Shown here one piece after another: positions 8,313 to 16,236 of a stretch of DNA of 61,010 bases. Numbering within the stretch: position 1 is the stretch's first letter; each line of letters starts with the position of its first letter. A program made the position numbers and the translations under genes. The notes beneath the pieces were generated by a model, which saw nothing but the letters and a program-made list of their open reading frames with translations, made no database searches and was not told the DNA's origin. Source of the stretch: Burkholderia sp. Ax-1724. Lineage in GTDB: Bacteria; Pseudomonadota; Gammaproteobacteria; Burkholderiales; Burkholderiaceae. The DNA lies in NCBI RefSeq assembly GCF_011752995.1, contig NZ_VWWL01000034.1, forward strand, positions 1 to 61,010, given 5' to 3'.

Positions 8313-8343
8313 CGGACAACGGCGCCTAGTCGGACAACGGCGC
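8313..8343. repeat. 13-bp direct repeat (CGGACAACGGCGC) at 18-bp spacing
   Basis: CGGACAACGGCGC occurs perfectly at 8313-8325 and 8331-8343 with CTAGT between. It lies between the DeoR regulator and phnS. Direct repeats close to two helical turns apart can be tandem protein-binding sites. Confidence 0.5.
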
Positions 8344-8511
8344 GTATTGTGCACGCCCACCCGGAATCCTGCAGCGAGCCGGGGAGCCTTTTTATCGAGC
8401 TTTTGGCGGATAAGGAACGAGATCCGTCGCGTTGCCTCGGGCAAGGCCGGCGAGCGGGCCGGCAAGCGCAACACGGACCGCCGCCGCGCCGCTCGCCGCC
8501 GGCGACCGGAC

Positions 8512-9267
8512 TCAGGCGATCAGAATCTCCGGCCCATGCGCCGTGATCGCCTTGCCGAGCGCGCGCTCGGGCGCCAGCTCGGTGACCAGATAACGCGCCG
8601 ACTCGATACCGTTGATGCGCACCGGCGTCACGCGGCCGAACTTCGAGTGATCGGCGACGATCACGACCATGTCGGCCGCGGCGATCATGCGGCTGCGCAC
8701 TTCGGCGGCCATGCGGCTGTAGTCGCTCAGATAGCCATCCGGCGAAATCCCGCCCGCGCCGATGAACGCGAAGTCCGCGTGGTACTGCGTCAGCTGGTGG
8801 ACGGTGTCGAGGCCGAACGTGGCGTCCTCGATATCGGACAGCTCGCCGCCGAGCAGCGTCACGCGGTTGTCGTTGCGCCGGCCGAGCAGCAGCGCGATAC
8901 GCCAGTCGTTCGTATAGACCGTCAGCCGGTGCCGGTCGAGCAGCGCGCGCGCCACGGCCTGGGTCGTGCTGCCCGAATCGATGATCAGCGATGCGCCGTC
9001 CGGCACGAACTCGGCCGCGCGCTCGCCGATCGCGCGCTTGGCGCCGGCATTCTCGGCTTCGCGTGTATCGAGGTCGGGCTCGCGCCGCTCGTTCGACAAT
9101 GCGCCGCCGTGCGTCGTCACGAGCAGGCCGCGGCCGGCCAGGGCGTTGAGATCGCGGCGGATCGTTTCGCGCGATACGTTCAGTTCGCGCACCAGTTCGG
9201 CAACCGAAAGCGCGCCGCTTTTTGCGACTTGAGCGAGGATGTATTGATGACGTTGTTCTGCAAGCAT
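8512..9267 (-). CDS. DeoR/GlpR-family transcriptional regulator
   Basis: A 251-residue DeoR-family repressor. The N-terminal helix-turn-helix starts AEQRHQYILAQVAKSG and continues with ELNVSRETIRRDLNALAGRG, a DeoR signature. The C-terminal sugar-phosphate-sensing domain contains DSGSTTQAVARAL, YTNDWRIAL, GGELSD and the terminal VADHSKFGR motif. It lies upstream of phnS on the same strand, separated by 716 bp, so it may control the phosphonate genes or an unlinked carbohydrate pathway; the sequence does not decide. The ATG at 9267 is chosen because translation upstream loses family similarity. Confidence 0.85.
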   Translation of the reverse strand: MLAEQRHQYILAQVAKSGALSVAELVRELNVSRETIRRDLNALAGRGLLVTTHGGALSNERREPDLDTREAENAGAKRAIGERAAEFVPDGASLIIDSGSTTQAVARALLDRHRLTVYTNDWRIALLLGRRNDNRVTLLGGELSDIEDATFGLDTVHQLTQYHADFAFIGAGGISPDGYLSDYSRMAAEVRSRMIAAADMVVIVADHSKFGRVTPVRINGIESARYLVTELAPERALGKAITAHGPEILIA

Positions 9268-9450
9268 CGGTGAAGGGCCGCGAGCGGCACGCCTGGGTTT
9301 CGTCGTAGTTGAGGAAGGCCGCTGTATTGTATTACGCGTGTCATGCATCATGGCCCGACGAACACGCCAACCGGCGCCCCGACCTGCTAACCTTGACGCG
9401 CCAGGACCGGCCATCGGGCAGACGCGCGGCACGCAGCGCCGCTGCCGTTG

Positions 9451-9489
9451 TCGTCGTCACCGTCGTCACCGTCGCCACCGTCGTCATCG
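9451..9489. repeat. Imperfect CGTCGTCAC microsatellite
   Basis: About four to five imperfect copies of a 9-bp unit (CGTCGTCAC or CGTCGCCAC) lie just upstream of the UbiB-like gene. A short tandem array like this can vary in length between strains. Confidence 0.5.
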
Positions 9490-9542
9490 CCCCGACCGCG
9501 TCCGGCACCACGCACCCCGCCTTGCCGTCAACCGAACTACCG

Positions 9543-11102
9543 ATGCCGCCACTGTTTCGCCGTCTACTGCTGCTATCCCACGCGCTGCGTTACGGCGCGC
9601 GCCTGATCTGGCTCGCCGCTCCGCGCGAGCACAAACTGCACTGGATGATCGAGCTGGTCAGCCGCGTGCATGCGTCGGAGCGCGGTGGCGCCCAGCTGCA
9701 CGGCGTGCTGCCGGCGCTCGGACCGCTCGCGAGCCGCTTCGCGCAGACGCTCGCCGAGCGTCCCGAACTCGCGGCCGGCACGCTGCACGACGCGCTCGAC
9801 GCCATCGATCACATGGAAGAGCCGCTCGCGCCGTCCGCGTCGCAGGAAGCGCTGGCGAAAGCGTTCGGCCGCCCGCTCGCCGAACTGTTCAGCGCGGTCG
9901 ACCTCGTGCCGGTGCGCAGCGGCTTCGGCGAGCAGACGCATTTCGCGCGGCTCGCGACACCGGTCAAGGGCCACCACGAGGTCGCGATCAAGCTGGTGCG
10001 CACGCAGCAACTGCAACAGATCGGCGACGAACTCGCGCTGCTGCGCTGGGCCGCGCGCTGGCTCGAAAAGCTCTCGCGCACGGCGCGCCGCCTGCAACTG
10101 CGCGCGCTTGCCCAGACCTTCACCGACGACATCCTGCGCCGCTTCGATCTGCGCGCCGAAGCGGCGAACCTGAGCCAGACCGGCCATCATTTCGACGGCG
10201 ACAAGCGCATCGCCGTGCCCGACGTGATCTGGGAACTGTGCACCGCCCACACGCTGACGATGCAGCGCATCAACACGCTGCCGGCGAGCGACCTGCCCGG
10301 CCTGCACGCGCATCGCATCAAGCTCGCGCCGCTTGCCGCGCATATCGTCGAGGTGGTCACCGAGCAGGCGTTCGAGCACGGCTTCTTCCACGCGACGCTC
10401 GATGCGCGCCGCGTACGCGTCAGCATCGAGCCGGACACGCTCGGGCGCCTCGTGCTCGCGGAGTTTTCGATCATGTCGACGCTGTCGAGCGGCGAGCGCG
10501 AATTCTTCGTGCACGGCGCGACCGCGCTGTTCGACCAGGATTACGGGCGCCTCGCCGGCATGCATCGCGATGCCGGACACGTGTCGCACGACACGCGCGC
10601 GGAAATCCTCGAAGCCGAATTGCGCACGCGCGCCGAAGCGCATTTCGCGGCCGCGCCCGAGGACCGCTCGGCGGGCTCGCTGTTTCATCATCTGCTGCAC
10701 GGCGTGCTGCCGTTCGACGGCCACGTGCCGGGCCGGCTCGCCACCGCGCAGCGCTCCTTCCAGCAGGCGGAGACGCTGGCGCGCGCGCTGCATCCGGGCG
10801 TCGATACGTGGAACATCGCGCGCGGCGTGCTCGCCGATATCGCGCGGCGCGACCTCGATCATCGCGGCTGGCTCAAGCGCATCTCGCACGAGCTGCCGCA
10901 TCTCGCGCACATGCTGCCGCGCGTGCCGCAACTGGCGGTGCGCTATCTGCAGCAGCAACACGATCGCGCGCGCACGCCGCAGCAGAACGCGCAACTGCTC
11001 GCGGAAATCGCGCGCGAATGCCGCCGCACGCGCTGGCTGCTGTGGGGCTGCGTCGTATGTGGCGGTGCAATCGGTGCGGGGGCGGTGTTGCTGATGTGGT
11101 GA
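9543..11102 (+). CDS. UbiB-like (ABC1/ADCK) protein, probable pseudokinase
   Basis: A 519-residue protein aligning along its length with UbiB, the atypical kinase-like ATPase that helps ubiquinone synthesis. Recognisable parts are LGPLASRFAQTLAERPEL (about 59-76), where the family KxGQ motif has become RFAQ, Lys150 in VAIKLVR, and Glu206 in LRAEAAN. FFHATLDARRV (281-291) stands where active members have FFHADxHPGN, and LAEFS (305-309) stands at the family DFG/DCG. The catalytic Asp, the metal-binding Asn and the DFG Asp are therefore lost. A C-terminal hydrophobic segment (about 497-519) could be a membrane anchor. No other quinone gene is adjacent. The start is the ATG of MPPLFRR, after a microsatellite. 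Confidence 0.7.
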   Translation: MPPLFRRLLLLSHALRYGARLIWLAAPREHKLHWMIELVSRVHASERGGAQLHGVLPALGPLASRFAQTLAERPELAAGTLHDALDAIDHMEEPLAPSASQEALAKAFGRPLAELFSAVDLVPVRSGFGEQTHFARLATPVKGHHEVAIKLVRTQQLQQIGDELALLRWAARWLEKLSRTARRLQLRALAQTFTDDILRRFDLRAEAANLSQTGHHFDGDKRIAVPDVIWELCTAHTLTMQRINTLPASDLPGLHAHRIKLAPLAAHIVEVVTEQAFEHGFFHATLDARRVRVSIEPDTLGRLVLAEFSIMSTLSSGEREFFVHGATALFDQDYGRLAGMHRDAGHVSHDTRAEILEAELRTRAEAHFAAAPEDRSAGSLFHHLLHGVLPFDGHVPGRLATAQRSFQQAETLARALHPGVDTWNIARGVLADIARRDLDHRGWLKRISHELPHLAHMLPRVPQLAVRYLQQQHDRARTPQQNAQLLAEIARECRRTRWLLWGCVVCGGAIGAGAVLLMW

Positions 11103-11314
11103 GACGGCACGGGGAGCGGGGTTCCGGTGCGTACGCCGGGGCGGCCTGGGCGGCCGTTTCGGCACATCTTTGGGTGAGCCGTTTCGACAGCCGGCCGCTG
11201 CCTCGGCCAACGCAACGACCGCTGCCAAGGCCGCCACGCGCGGGCGTTCATTACCTCGCCCGCATCCGTTCAGTTGCAGCCTCGAACAAGACGCGCGGCA
11301 CGTCCGCCGGCAAG

Positions 11315-12229
11315 ATGGCGGCTTTTTCACGCCGCCGACCTTCGCCTCGGCACGTCGCCATGCTCGCATCCCTTATCGCCGCCGTCTTCGTCGTGCTGTG
11401 GTCAACCGGCTTCGTGGTCGCCCGCGCGATCACGCCTTACGCCGATCCAAATCTGTTCCTGCTTGCCCGCTTCGGCGGCACCGCGCTCGTCTTCACGCTT
11501 GCCGCGCTCGGCGCGCGCGCGACATGGCCTCGCGGCCGCGACCTCGGCAAGCATCTGGCCGCGGGCGCGCTGCTGCAAGGTGTCTATCTCGGCGCCGGCT
11601 ACTGGGCCGTCGCCCAAGGGCTGAGCGCTGGCGTCATGGCCCTGCTCGGCGCGCTGCAACCGCTCGCGACCGCCGCCGTCGCCGCGCCGCTGTTCGGCGA
11701 GCGACTCTCGCGGCGCGGCTGGAGCGGCATGGCGCTCGGCCTCGCCGGCGTCGTGCTGGTGCTCGCGCCGAAGCTCGCCGCGGCGACGCCGCCGACGCAC
11801 GGCAACGCGCCCGCGTGGCTCGTCGTGCTCGTGTCGATCGTCGCGGTTGCCGCGATCACGGCGGGGACCCTGTTCCAGAAGACCTCGCTCGCGAGAACCG
11901 ACATTCGCAGCGCGAGCGCGGTGCAAAACATCGGCGCAGCAAGCGTCGCGGGCATGCTCGCGCTTGCGCTCGGCGAACATCGCTGGATCGCCTCGGCGAC
12001 GCTATGGGTCTCGCTCGCGTGGGGTGTCGTGATGCTGTCCGGCATCAGCGTGACGCTGCTCGTGTGGATGGTCAGGCGCGGCGACGCGGCCCGCGCGACC
12101 GCGCTGATGTTTCTCGCGCCGCCGCTTGCCGCGCTCGAAGGCTATCTGGGATTCGGCGAGACGCTGTTGCCGGTGCAGATCGCCGGATTTGCCGTGGCGC
12201 TGGTGGGCGTGGTGCTGGCGCGGTCGTGA
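11315..12229 (+). CDS. EamA/DMT-family permease
   Basis: A 304-residue drug/metabolite transporter with about ten TM segments in two EamA repeats. The first repeat begins FVVLWSTGFVVARAITPYADP, a family-typical opening. The second has LFQKTSLARTD and the late APPLAALEGYLGFGETL, characteristic of this family near the last two helices. Substrate is unknown; relatives export amino acids or metabolites. An alternative ATG at 11360 (MLASLIAAV) would remove a 15-residue basic leader and is also plausible, since neither start has a good ribosome site. It is read in the same direction as the UbiB-like gene after about 210 bp. Confidence 0.85.
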   Translation: MAAFSRRRPSPRHVAMLASLIAAVFVVLWSTGFVVARAITPYADPNLFLLARFGGTALVFTLAALGARATWPRGRDLGKHLAAGALLQGVYLGAGYWAVAQGLSAGVMALLGALQPLATAAVAAPLFGERLSRRGWSGMALGLAGVVLVLAPKLAAATPPTHGNAPAWLVVLVSIVAVAAITAGTLFQKTSLARTDIRSASAVQNIGAASVAGMLALALGEHRWIASATLWVSLAWGVVMLSGISVTLLVWMVRRGDAARATALMFLAPPLAALEGYLGFGETLLPVQIAGFAVALVGVVLARS

Positions 12230-12283
12230 GATGCGGCTGCGCGGCGCCGAAACCATCCGCACGGCGATGCGGACCACGATGCA

Positions 12284-12302
12284 CCCCGCCGCGCCGGCGG
12301 GG
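12284..12302 (+). terminator. GC hairpin between convergent genes
   Basis: CCCCGCCG, loop CGC, CGGCGGGG form an 8-bp stem 55 bp after the EamA stop. There is no T-run, so intrinsic termination is uncertain. Immediately beyond, 12401-12447 holds several repeats of TCAATGCAT and TGCATCAACT. Confidence 0.35.
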
Positions 12303-12450
12303 CGATGGCACGGCAACACAGCAGCACGGCGCAAGAAAACGACAATAGGGCGCGCCGTGCCCTGATAAAGGCCTGCAGCGAAAAAACCGAGCGCCGCCTC
12401 AGTGCATCAACTCAATGCATTCATTCAATGCATCAACTTACTGCATCGCC

Positions 12451-13566
12451 TCAATCCGCCGTATCGGCATGTGCCGGCATCTTCGCGCGCGCACTCGCGC
12501 CCGGCGCCGGCGACCACGCCGGACGCCCCTTGCGCTGCGAATCGACGACGACGATAAAACGCCCCGCCCACGGCATGATCTGCCGATCGCTTTTCAGCAC
12601 CCACAGCGATTTGCCCGAATCGACGAGCGCCGCGTATTCGGCGTCGAGAATGCCGTAGTGATCGAGAAACGCGTTGAGCGACGCGGGAATCCGCACGCAG
12701 CCCTTCGAATGGCGGATGCCGAGCAGCGGTTCGAGCCGCTCGGGATCGGTCGCGTGCATCTGGAAACGCATCTGCGAGATGCCGCCCTTGCCCCAGCCGC
12801 GCTCGCCCTGCGCCCAGCCGAGATCGAAGATGCGCATGTCGCGCTTGCCGTAGCCGCGAATATGGTTTTCGTTCTGCGTGCCCTCGGAGCGGAAATCCAT
12901 GTTGTCGGGTGTATGTTCGAATACGCCAAGCGGCGTGATGAAGTGGTCGTATTCGCCGGGCCGTCCGGTCGAGACCGGCGACGCGCCGATCATCTCCCAG
13001 GCGTCGCCCGGCGTCGCGCGAAAATAGATGAAGAGCGCCTGCACGTTGGCGTTGCGATCGACCAGCACGACGTATTCGCCCGACAGGCTGCCGAGCGCGT
13101 GCGCATCGAGGGCCGCCGCGAGCCGATCGGCGTACGCGCGCTGCTCGGCGGCCGGCACCTTGAGCCGGCGCGTCACGTCCCGCGCGAACACGTCGCGCAG
13201 CAGGAACGCCCGGCGCGGATCGACGACGCCGGCCGCATCGGGCGCGGCCACCTCGGCCGCGTTGATCGGCGTCGACGGCCGATTGGCGGGATGCGCCGCC
13301 GCGACTCGCGACGCCGGGGGTTGCGCCTTCGCGGCAGGCGTTGTCGCCTTCACTACCGCAGGCGTTGCCGGCACGGCCGACACCGCATGCCCCGGCGCCG
13401 CACTTGCGGCACCCGGCGCACTCGCCGCCTGCGCCGGCAACGCGCACATCCCAACACACGTCCCTGCGCACGCCAACACGCCAACGGCGCGCGCCAGGCT
13501 GCGACGAGCAGCATGCGCAACACGACTCGCACCTAGCGTGCGGTATGAAAACGGCATCTCGATCAT
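12451..13566 (-). CDS. L,D-transpeptidase (YkuD domain) murein protein
   Basis: A 371-residue exported protein with a YkuD catalytic domain, which cross-links peptidoglycan or attaches proteins to it. There is a basic N-terminus, then a hydrophobic signal segment (AVGVLACAGTCVGMCALPAQA, about 28-48), then a low-complexity Ala/Pro linker to about residue 115. The catalytic domain includes VSTGRPGEYDHFITPLGVF and the active-site motif IRHSKGCVRIP with the nucleophile Cys. A Pro/Ala-rich tail follows. The start is taken as the ATG at 13566; a GTG six codons upstream and an ATG three codons downstream are alternatives. Confidence 0.88.
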   Translation of the reverse strand: MIEMPFSYRTLGASRVAHAARRSLARAVGVLACAGTCVGMCALPAQAASAPGAASAAPGHAVSAVPATPAVVKATTPAAKAQPPASRVAAAHPANRPSTPINAAEVAAPDAAGVVDPRRAFLLRDVFARDVTRRLKVPAAEQRAYADRLAAALDAHALGSLSGEYVVLVDRNANVQALFIYFRATPGDAWEMIGASPVSTGRPGEYDHFITPLGVFEHTPDNMDFRSEGTQNENHIRGYGKRDMRIFDLGWAQGERGWGKGGISQMRFQMHATDPERLEPLLGIRHSKGCVRIPASLNAFLDHYGILDAEYAALVDSGKSLWVLKSDRQIMPWAGRFIVVVDSQRKGRPAWSPAPGASARAKMPAHADTAD

Positions 13567-13945
13567 CTCGCGTCGACGCACCACCGGGACGGAAGCCGCA
13601 TGTTCCAGTTCAGGCTGGCCAGGCCAATCCCGGTCGTTTATCGCGTATCAGAGCAAACATGATTATTATTGATTGCCCGCCGCTTTAGCGCAGCGCGCGG
13701 AACGACGATATTACTCAGCGCATGGCTGCATGTCGATGAAAATACAGCCGATTTTCGAATTCTGCGAAGCGGCTGACAAATTTCGGCAAGCGGTGTGTGA
13801 AGCGGAAAATCGCCATGACCTGATTTAAATCGAATCCCTGAAATAAAACCGTGGAACGATCGGCCGGTTCATCCGCTAAAAAACCTTTCCGGGCCACCGT
13901 GATGCGGCTCGATACTTAACCGTTGCGCGAGGAGTCAGAACAATC
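13567..13945. other. Divergent intergenic region, AT-richer, no gene seen
   Basis: These 379 bp between the L,D-transpeptidase and nadE are noticeably more AT-rich than the surroundings. They presumably carry both divergent promoters. A 60-codon GTG frame on the minus strand has no ribosome site and no recognisable similarity and is not called. Confidence 0.65.
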
Positions 13946-14806
13946 ATGGTCCAACACGATCCAGCCGCCCGCCAGGCAAGCATTGCAGCCGAAATGCACA
14001 TTGCCGCGGAATTCGACGCACAGCATGAAATCGAGCGCCGGATCGATTTTCTCGCGAACTATCTGCGTAGCAGCGGCCTGAAAACTTATGTGCTGGGAAT
14101 TAGCGGCGGAGTCGATTCGACAACGGCCGGACGTCTCGCCCAACTCGCGGTCGAACGTTTGCGCGCGAATAATTACAATGCGCAATTCGTCGCAATACGT
14201 TTGCCTTACGGCATACAGCGCGACGAAGCCGATGCCCAGCAGGCATTACGCTTCATTCGCGCCGACGAAAATCTCACCATCGATATCCAACCCGCCGCCG
14301 ATGCGCTGCTCGCATCGCTCGATAAAAGCGGCGTGTTATTCAAGGATGGCGCACAGCAGGATTTCGTGCACGGCAATATCAAGGCGCGCCAGCGCATGAT
14401 CGCCCAATACGCGGTGGCCGGCGCGCGGGCCGGCGTCGTGATCGGCACGGACCACGCGGCCGAATCGCTGATGGGCTTCTTCACGAAATTCGGCGACGGC
14501 GGCGCCGACGTGCTGCCGCTCGCGGGCCTCAACAAGCGCCGCGTGCGCGCGGTGGCGCAAGCGCTCGGCGCGCCCGAGGCGCTCGCGCACAAGGTGCCGA
14601 CCGCCGACCTCGAAATGCTGCGTCCGTTGCGCCCCGACGAAGACGCCTACGGCATCCCCTACGATGCGATCGACGACTTCCTCGAAGGCAAACCGGTCAG
14701 CGATGCGGCGCGCGCGGTGATTCTGCGGTTCTACGAAGCGACGCATCACAAGCGGGCGCTGCCGTATACGCCGTTCGACTGGCCGACGCGGCACGACGAG
14801 AAATAA
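13946..14806 (+). CDS. nadE: NH3-dependent NAD+ synthetase
   Basis: A 286-residue NadE, which amidates nicotinic acid adenine dinucleotide to NAD+ using ammonia and ATP. The ATP pyrophosphatase P-loop is visible as GISGGVDSTTAGRLAQ (51-66). Further family segments are RLPYGIQRDEADAQQAL, GNIKARQRM, GTDHAAESLMGFFTKFGDGGAD, and the C-terminal KVPTADLEMLRP. The length matches E. coli NadE (275). It lacks the glutaminase domain, so free ammonia is the N donor. A GAGGAG ribosome site precedes the ATG. Confidence 0.95.
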   Translation: MVQHDPAARQASIAAEMHIAAEFDAQHEIERRIDFLANYLRSSGLKTYVLGISGGVDSTTAGRLAQLAVERLRANNYNAQFVAIRLPYGIQRDEADAQQALRFIRADENLTIDIQPAADALLASLDKSGVLFKDGAQQDFVHGNIKARQRMIAQYAVAGARAGVVIGTDHAAESLMGFFTKFGDGGADVLPLAGLNKRRVRAVAQALGAPEALAHKVPTADLEMLRPLRPDEDAYGIPYDAIDDFLEGKPVSDAARAVILRFYEATHHKRALPYTPFDWPTRHDEK

Positions 14807-14852
14807 CGTCTGGCGGCTGAGGCGCGGGGCGCTTGATGCGCGGCAATGAAAA

Positions 14853-14890
14853 CGGCGGGGATGCGCGATTGGCCGCGCATCCCCGCCGTC
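14853..14890. terminator. 16-bp perfect hairpin between convergent nadE and RRM gene
   Basis: ACGGCGGGGATGCGCG pairs perfectly with CGCGCATCCCCGCCGT around the loop ATTGGC. The hairpin sits between two convergent genes, as expected of a shared transcription barrier. Neither side has a T-run, so it may act with Rho or as an mRNA 3-prime protector. Confidence 0.6.
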
Positions 14891-14941
14891 GTCGACGCTA
14901 TCCAGGAAGCCCGCCGGGAATCGGGGTACCGGGTGACGCCC

Positions 14942-15208
14942 TTAGCGCTCGGGCGGCGGTTCGTCGCTGAACAGATCGGCGCTCGCTTCGAGCGGCTGGC
15001 CGCCCAGATGCTTGCCCTGAATCTGCCGCGCGATCACGTCGCCGACATACGGCACGTTGGCGTCCAGTTCGACCATTGCGTAGGCGCCGGGTTTGCCGGC
15101 GTCCACGACTTCGACGTTTTTCGCGTAATGCCCGAGTTCGCGCTTCAGAAACTCCCGTACTTCCTGCTCGCTGCACGATTCGGCGATATTGCGCACGGTC
15201 AGGTTCAT
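14942..15208 (-). CDS. Small RRM-type RNA-binding protein
   Basis: An 88-residue protein with one RNA-recognition-motif-like fold. It begins MNLTVRNIAESCSEQEVREF (beta1-alpha1) and continues with NVEVVDAGKPGAYAMVELD (beta2-beta3), then an alpha helix and IQGKHLGGQPLEASADLF (beta4). The RNP aromatic residues are weakly conserved. The tail is acidic and Pro-rich. The start ATG at 15208 lies 5 bp after the stop of a small membrane peptide whose last codons (GAGGGTAGG) double as its ribosome site, so the two are probably translationally coupled. The RNA target is unknown. Confidence 0.75.
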   Translation of the reverse strand: MNLTVRNIAESCSEQEVREFLKRELGHYAKNVEVVDAGKPGAYAMVELDANVPYVGDVIARQIQGKHLGGQPLEASADLFSDEPPPER

Positions 15209-15213
15209 GTGGC

Positions 15214-15372
15214 CTACCCTCGACGCGCGTGGCGACCTGTCCGGCGATCCGCGCTTTCGACGCGCACCGGCCGCAGCGCCGCGCTCTGTTTCGCCCGAGC
15301 GGCGGCGAGTTCGCGGATCAGGACCGCGCCCGCGACAGCCAAAGCGAGCAAGGACAAATAGAAGGCCATCAT
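15214..15372 (-). CDS. 52-residue single-TM membrane peptide
   Basis: A short frame starting with tandem ATG codons, preceded by AGAGGAGA at proper spacing. The product reads MMAFYLSLLALAVAGAVLIR at the N-terminus, one clear TM helix, followed by a strongly basic cytoplasmic tail (RELAAARAK, later RVESADRRTGR and a terminal HARRG). It ends 5 bp before the RRM gene on the same strand. I recognise no family. The ribosome site, the membrane-then-basic design and the coupling to an RNA-binding gene support a real gene; function is unknown. Confidence 0.65.
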   Translation of the reverse strand: MMAFYLSLLALAVAGAVLIRELAAARAKQSAALRPVRVESADRRTGRHARRG

Positions 15373-15720
15373 TCAAATCTCCTCTGCGAATTTCGTCCTG
15401 TTGTCAGGATTGCCATCTTCGACACCAGCGGCGCGGCGCAACCGTGCTGCGGGAAACGGTGAAACGTCGCCGTCAATGCACTGTACCTGAATCGGCCGCG
15501 CCAACAACAGAAAAACATCGGCGGATTCAGCACGGTGCATGCCCGGCCGGCGCGACTGCTACGGTTCAGCCAAAGATCGGCCGCTATCGACGGCTACTGG
15601 CTGCCACCGGCTGCTACTCGCTGCGGCAAACACGCACCGCCACGGCGCGGCGCAAAGCAAAGCGTGTCGCGGACGGCATCCCGCGGGGGACGTGCGCAAA
15701 AGGCGGGCTGATCGAGCCGA
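15373..15720. other. Intergenic region, no gene seen
   Basis: These 348 bp hold the presumed promoter of the small membrane peptide/RRM pair. There is also an imperfect hairpin at about 15703-15731 formed by GGCGGGCTGATCG and CGATCAGTCCGCC at the end of the next gene. No convincing coding frame is present. Confidence 0.6.
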
Positions 15721-16071
15721 TCAGTCCGCCGCTTGCACGTTGGTCGCGTTCACCCACCACGCATTCTTGCCTTTCGGCAGGCGGACCAGCACCGCGGACG
15801 GATCGTCGACACCGTCGTCGACGATCTGGCACACCGGCAGGCCATCGGGCAGATGCTTCACCTGGCCGGCCGCCTGGAACAACGCGATGCGCTGCGCGCT
15901 CAGCGGATGCAGTTGCCGGTACACGTCGAAGCTGATCGCCGCGGGCACGTCGCCGCGAATCACGAGCGAGTCGGCACGCGCGCAATGAGCGGGCTCGGCG
16001 GCGAGAGCAGCGGCGCTGCCGCACAGGCCGGCGATGCTGAGCGCCACGGCGGCGAGACGGGAATGGGTCAT
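15721..16071 (-). CDS. Exported protein of unknown function
   Basis: A 116-residue protein with a clear signal peptide (MTHSRLAAVALSIAGLCGSA, cleavage likely after ALA near residue 24). The mature part starts with a Cys-containing segment (HCARADSLVIRGDVP), then VYRQLHPLSAQRIALF, then GLPVCQIVDDGVDDPSAVLV. Its two cysteines could form a disulfide in the periplasm. GGAGAAAC lies upstream of the ATG. No family is recognised. It is followed on the same strand's upstream side by another exported unknown, so the two may share a promoter. Confidence 0.7.
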   Translation of the reverse strand: MTHSRLAAVALSIAGLCGSAAALAAEPAHCARADSLVIRGDVPAAISFDVYRQLHPLSAQRIALFQAAGQVKHLPDGLPVCQIVDDGVDDPSAVLVRLPKGKNAWWVNATNVQAAD

Positions 16072-16236
16072 GGTGTTTCTCCGAAAAATTGGGGATAGCG
16101 AACCGCGAACTGTCGCTCGCACGGGCAACTCGCATGGACGTGCGCACGGCGGATTCTCGCGAAAGCGCGCGCAACCGGACGATGCAAACCGATCCGGCCT
16201 GTCGGCCACGCGCACGCGCGGCCTCGAACCCTGCGC

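Larger units (their letters stand above)
7796..8511. other. Intergenic region upstream of phnS, no gene seen
   Basis: These 716 bp hold no convincing coding frame on either strand. They should contain the phnSTUV promoter. Two structured elements are listed separately: a partial PhoB-box match and a 13-bp direct repeat. The remainder shows ordinary GC-rich sequence. Confidence 0.7.

Noticed and set aside
10187..11369. Minus-strand frames opposite the UbiB-like gene, up to about 600 codons
   Set aside because: No motif, Arg/Ala/Gln bias; the plus strand aligns with a known family.
13715..13897. 60-codon GTG frame upstream of nadE
   Set aside because: No ribosome site, no hydrophobic or family pattern; kept as intergenic.
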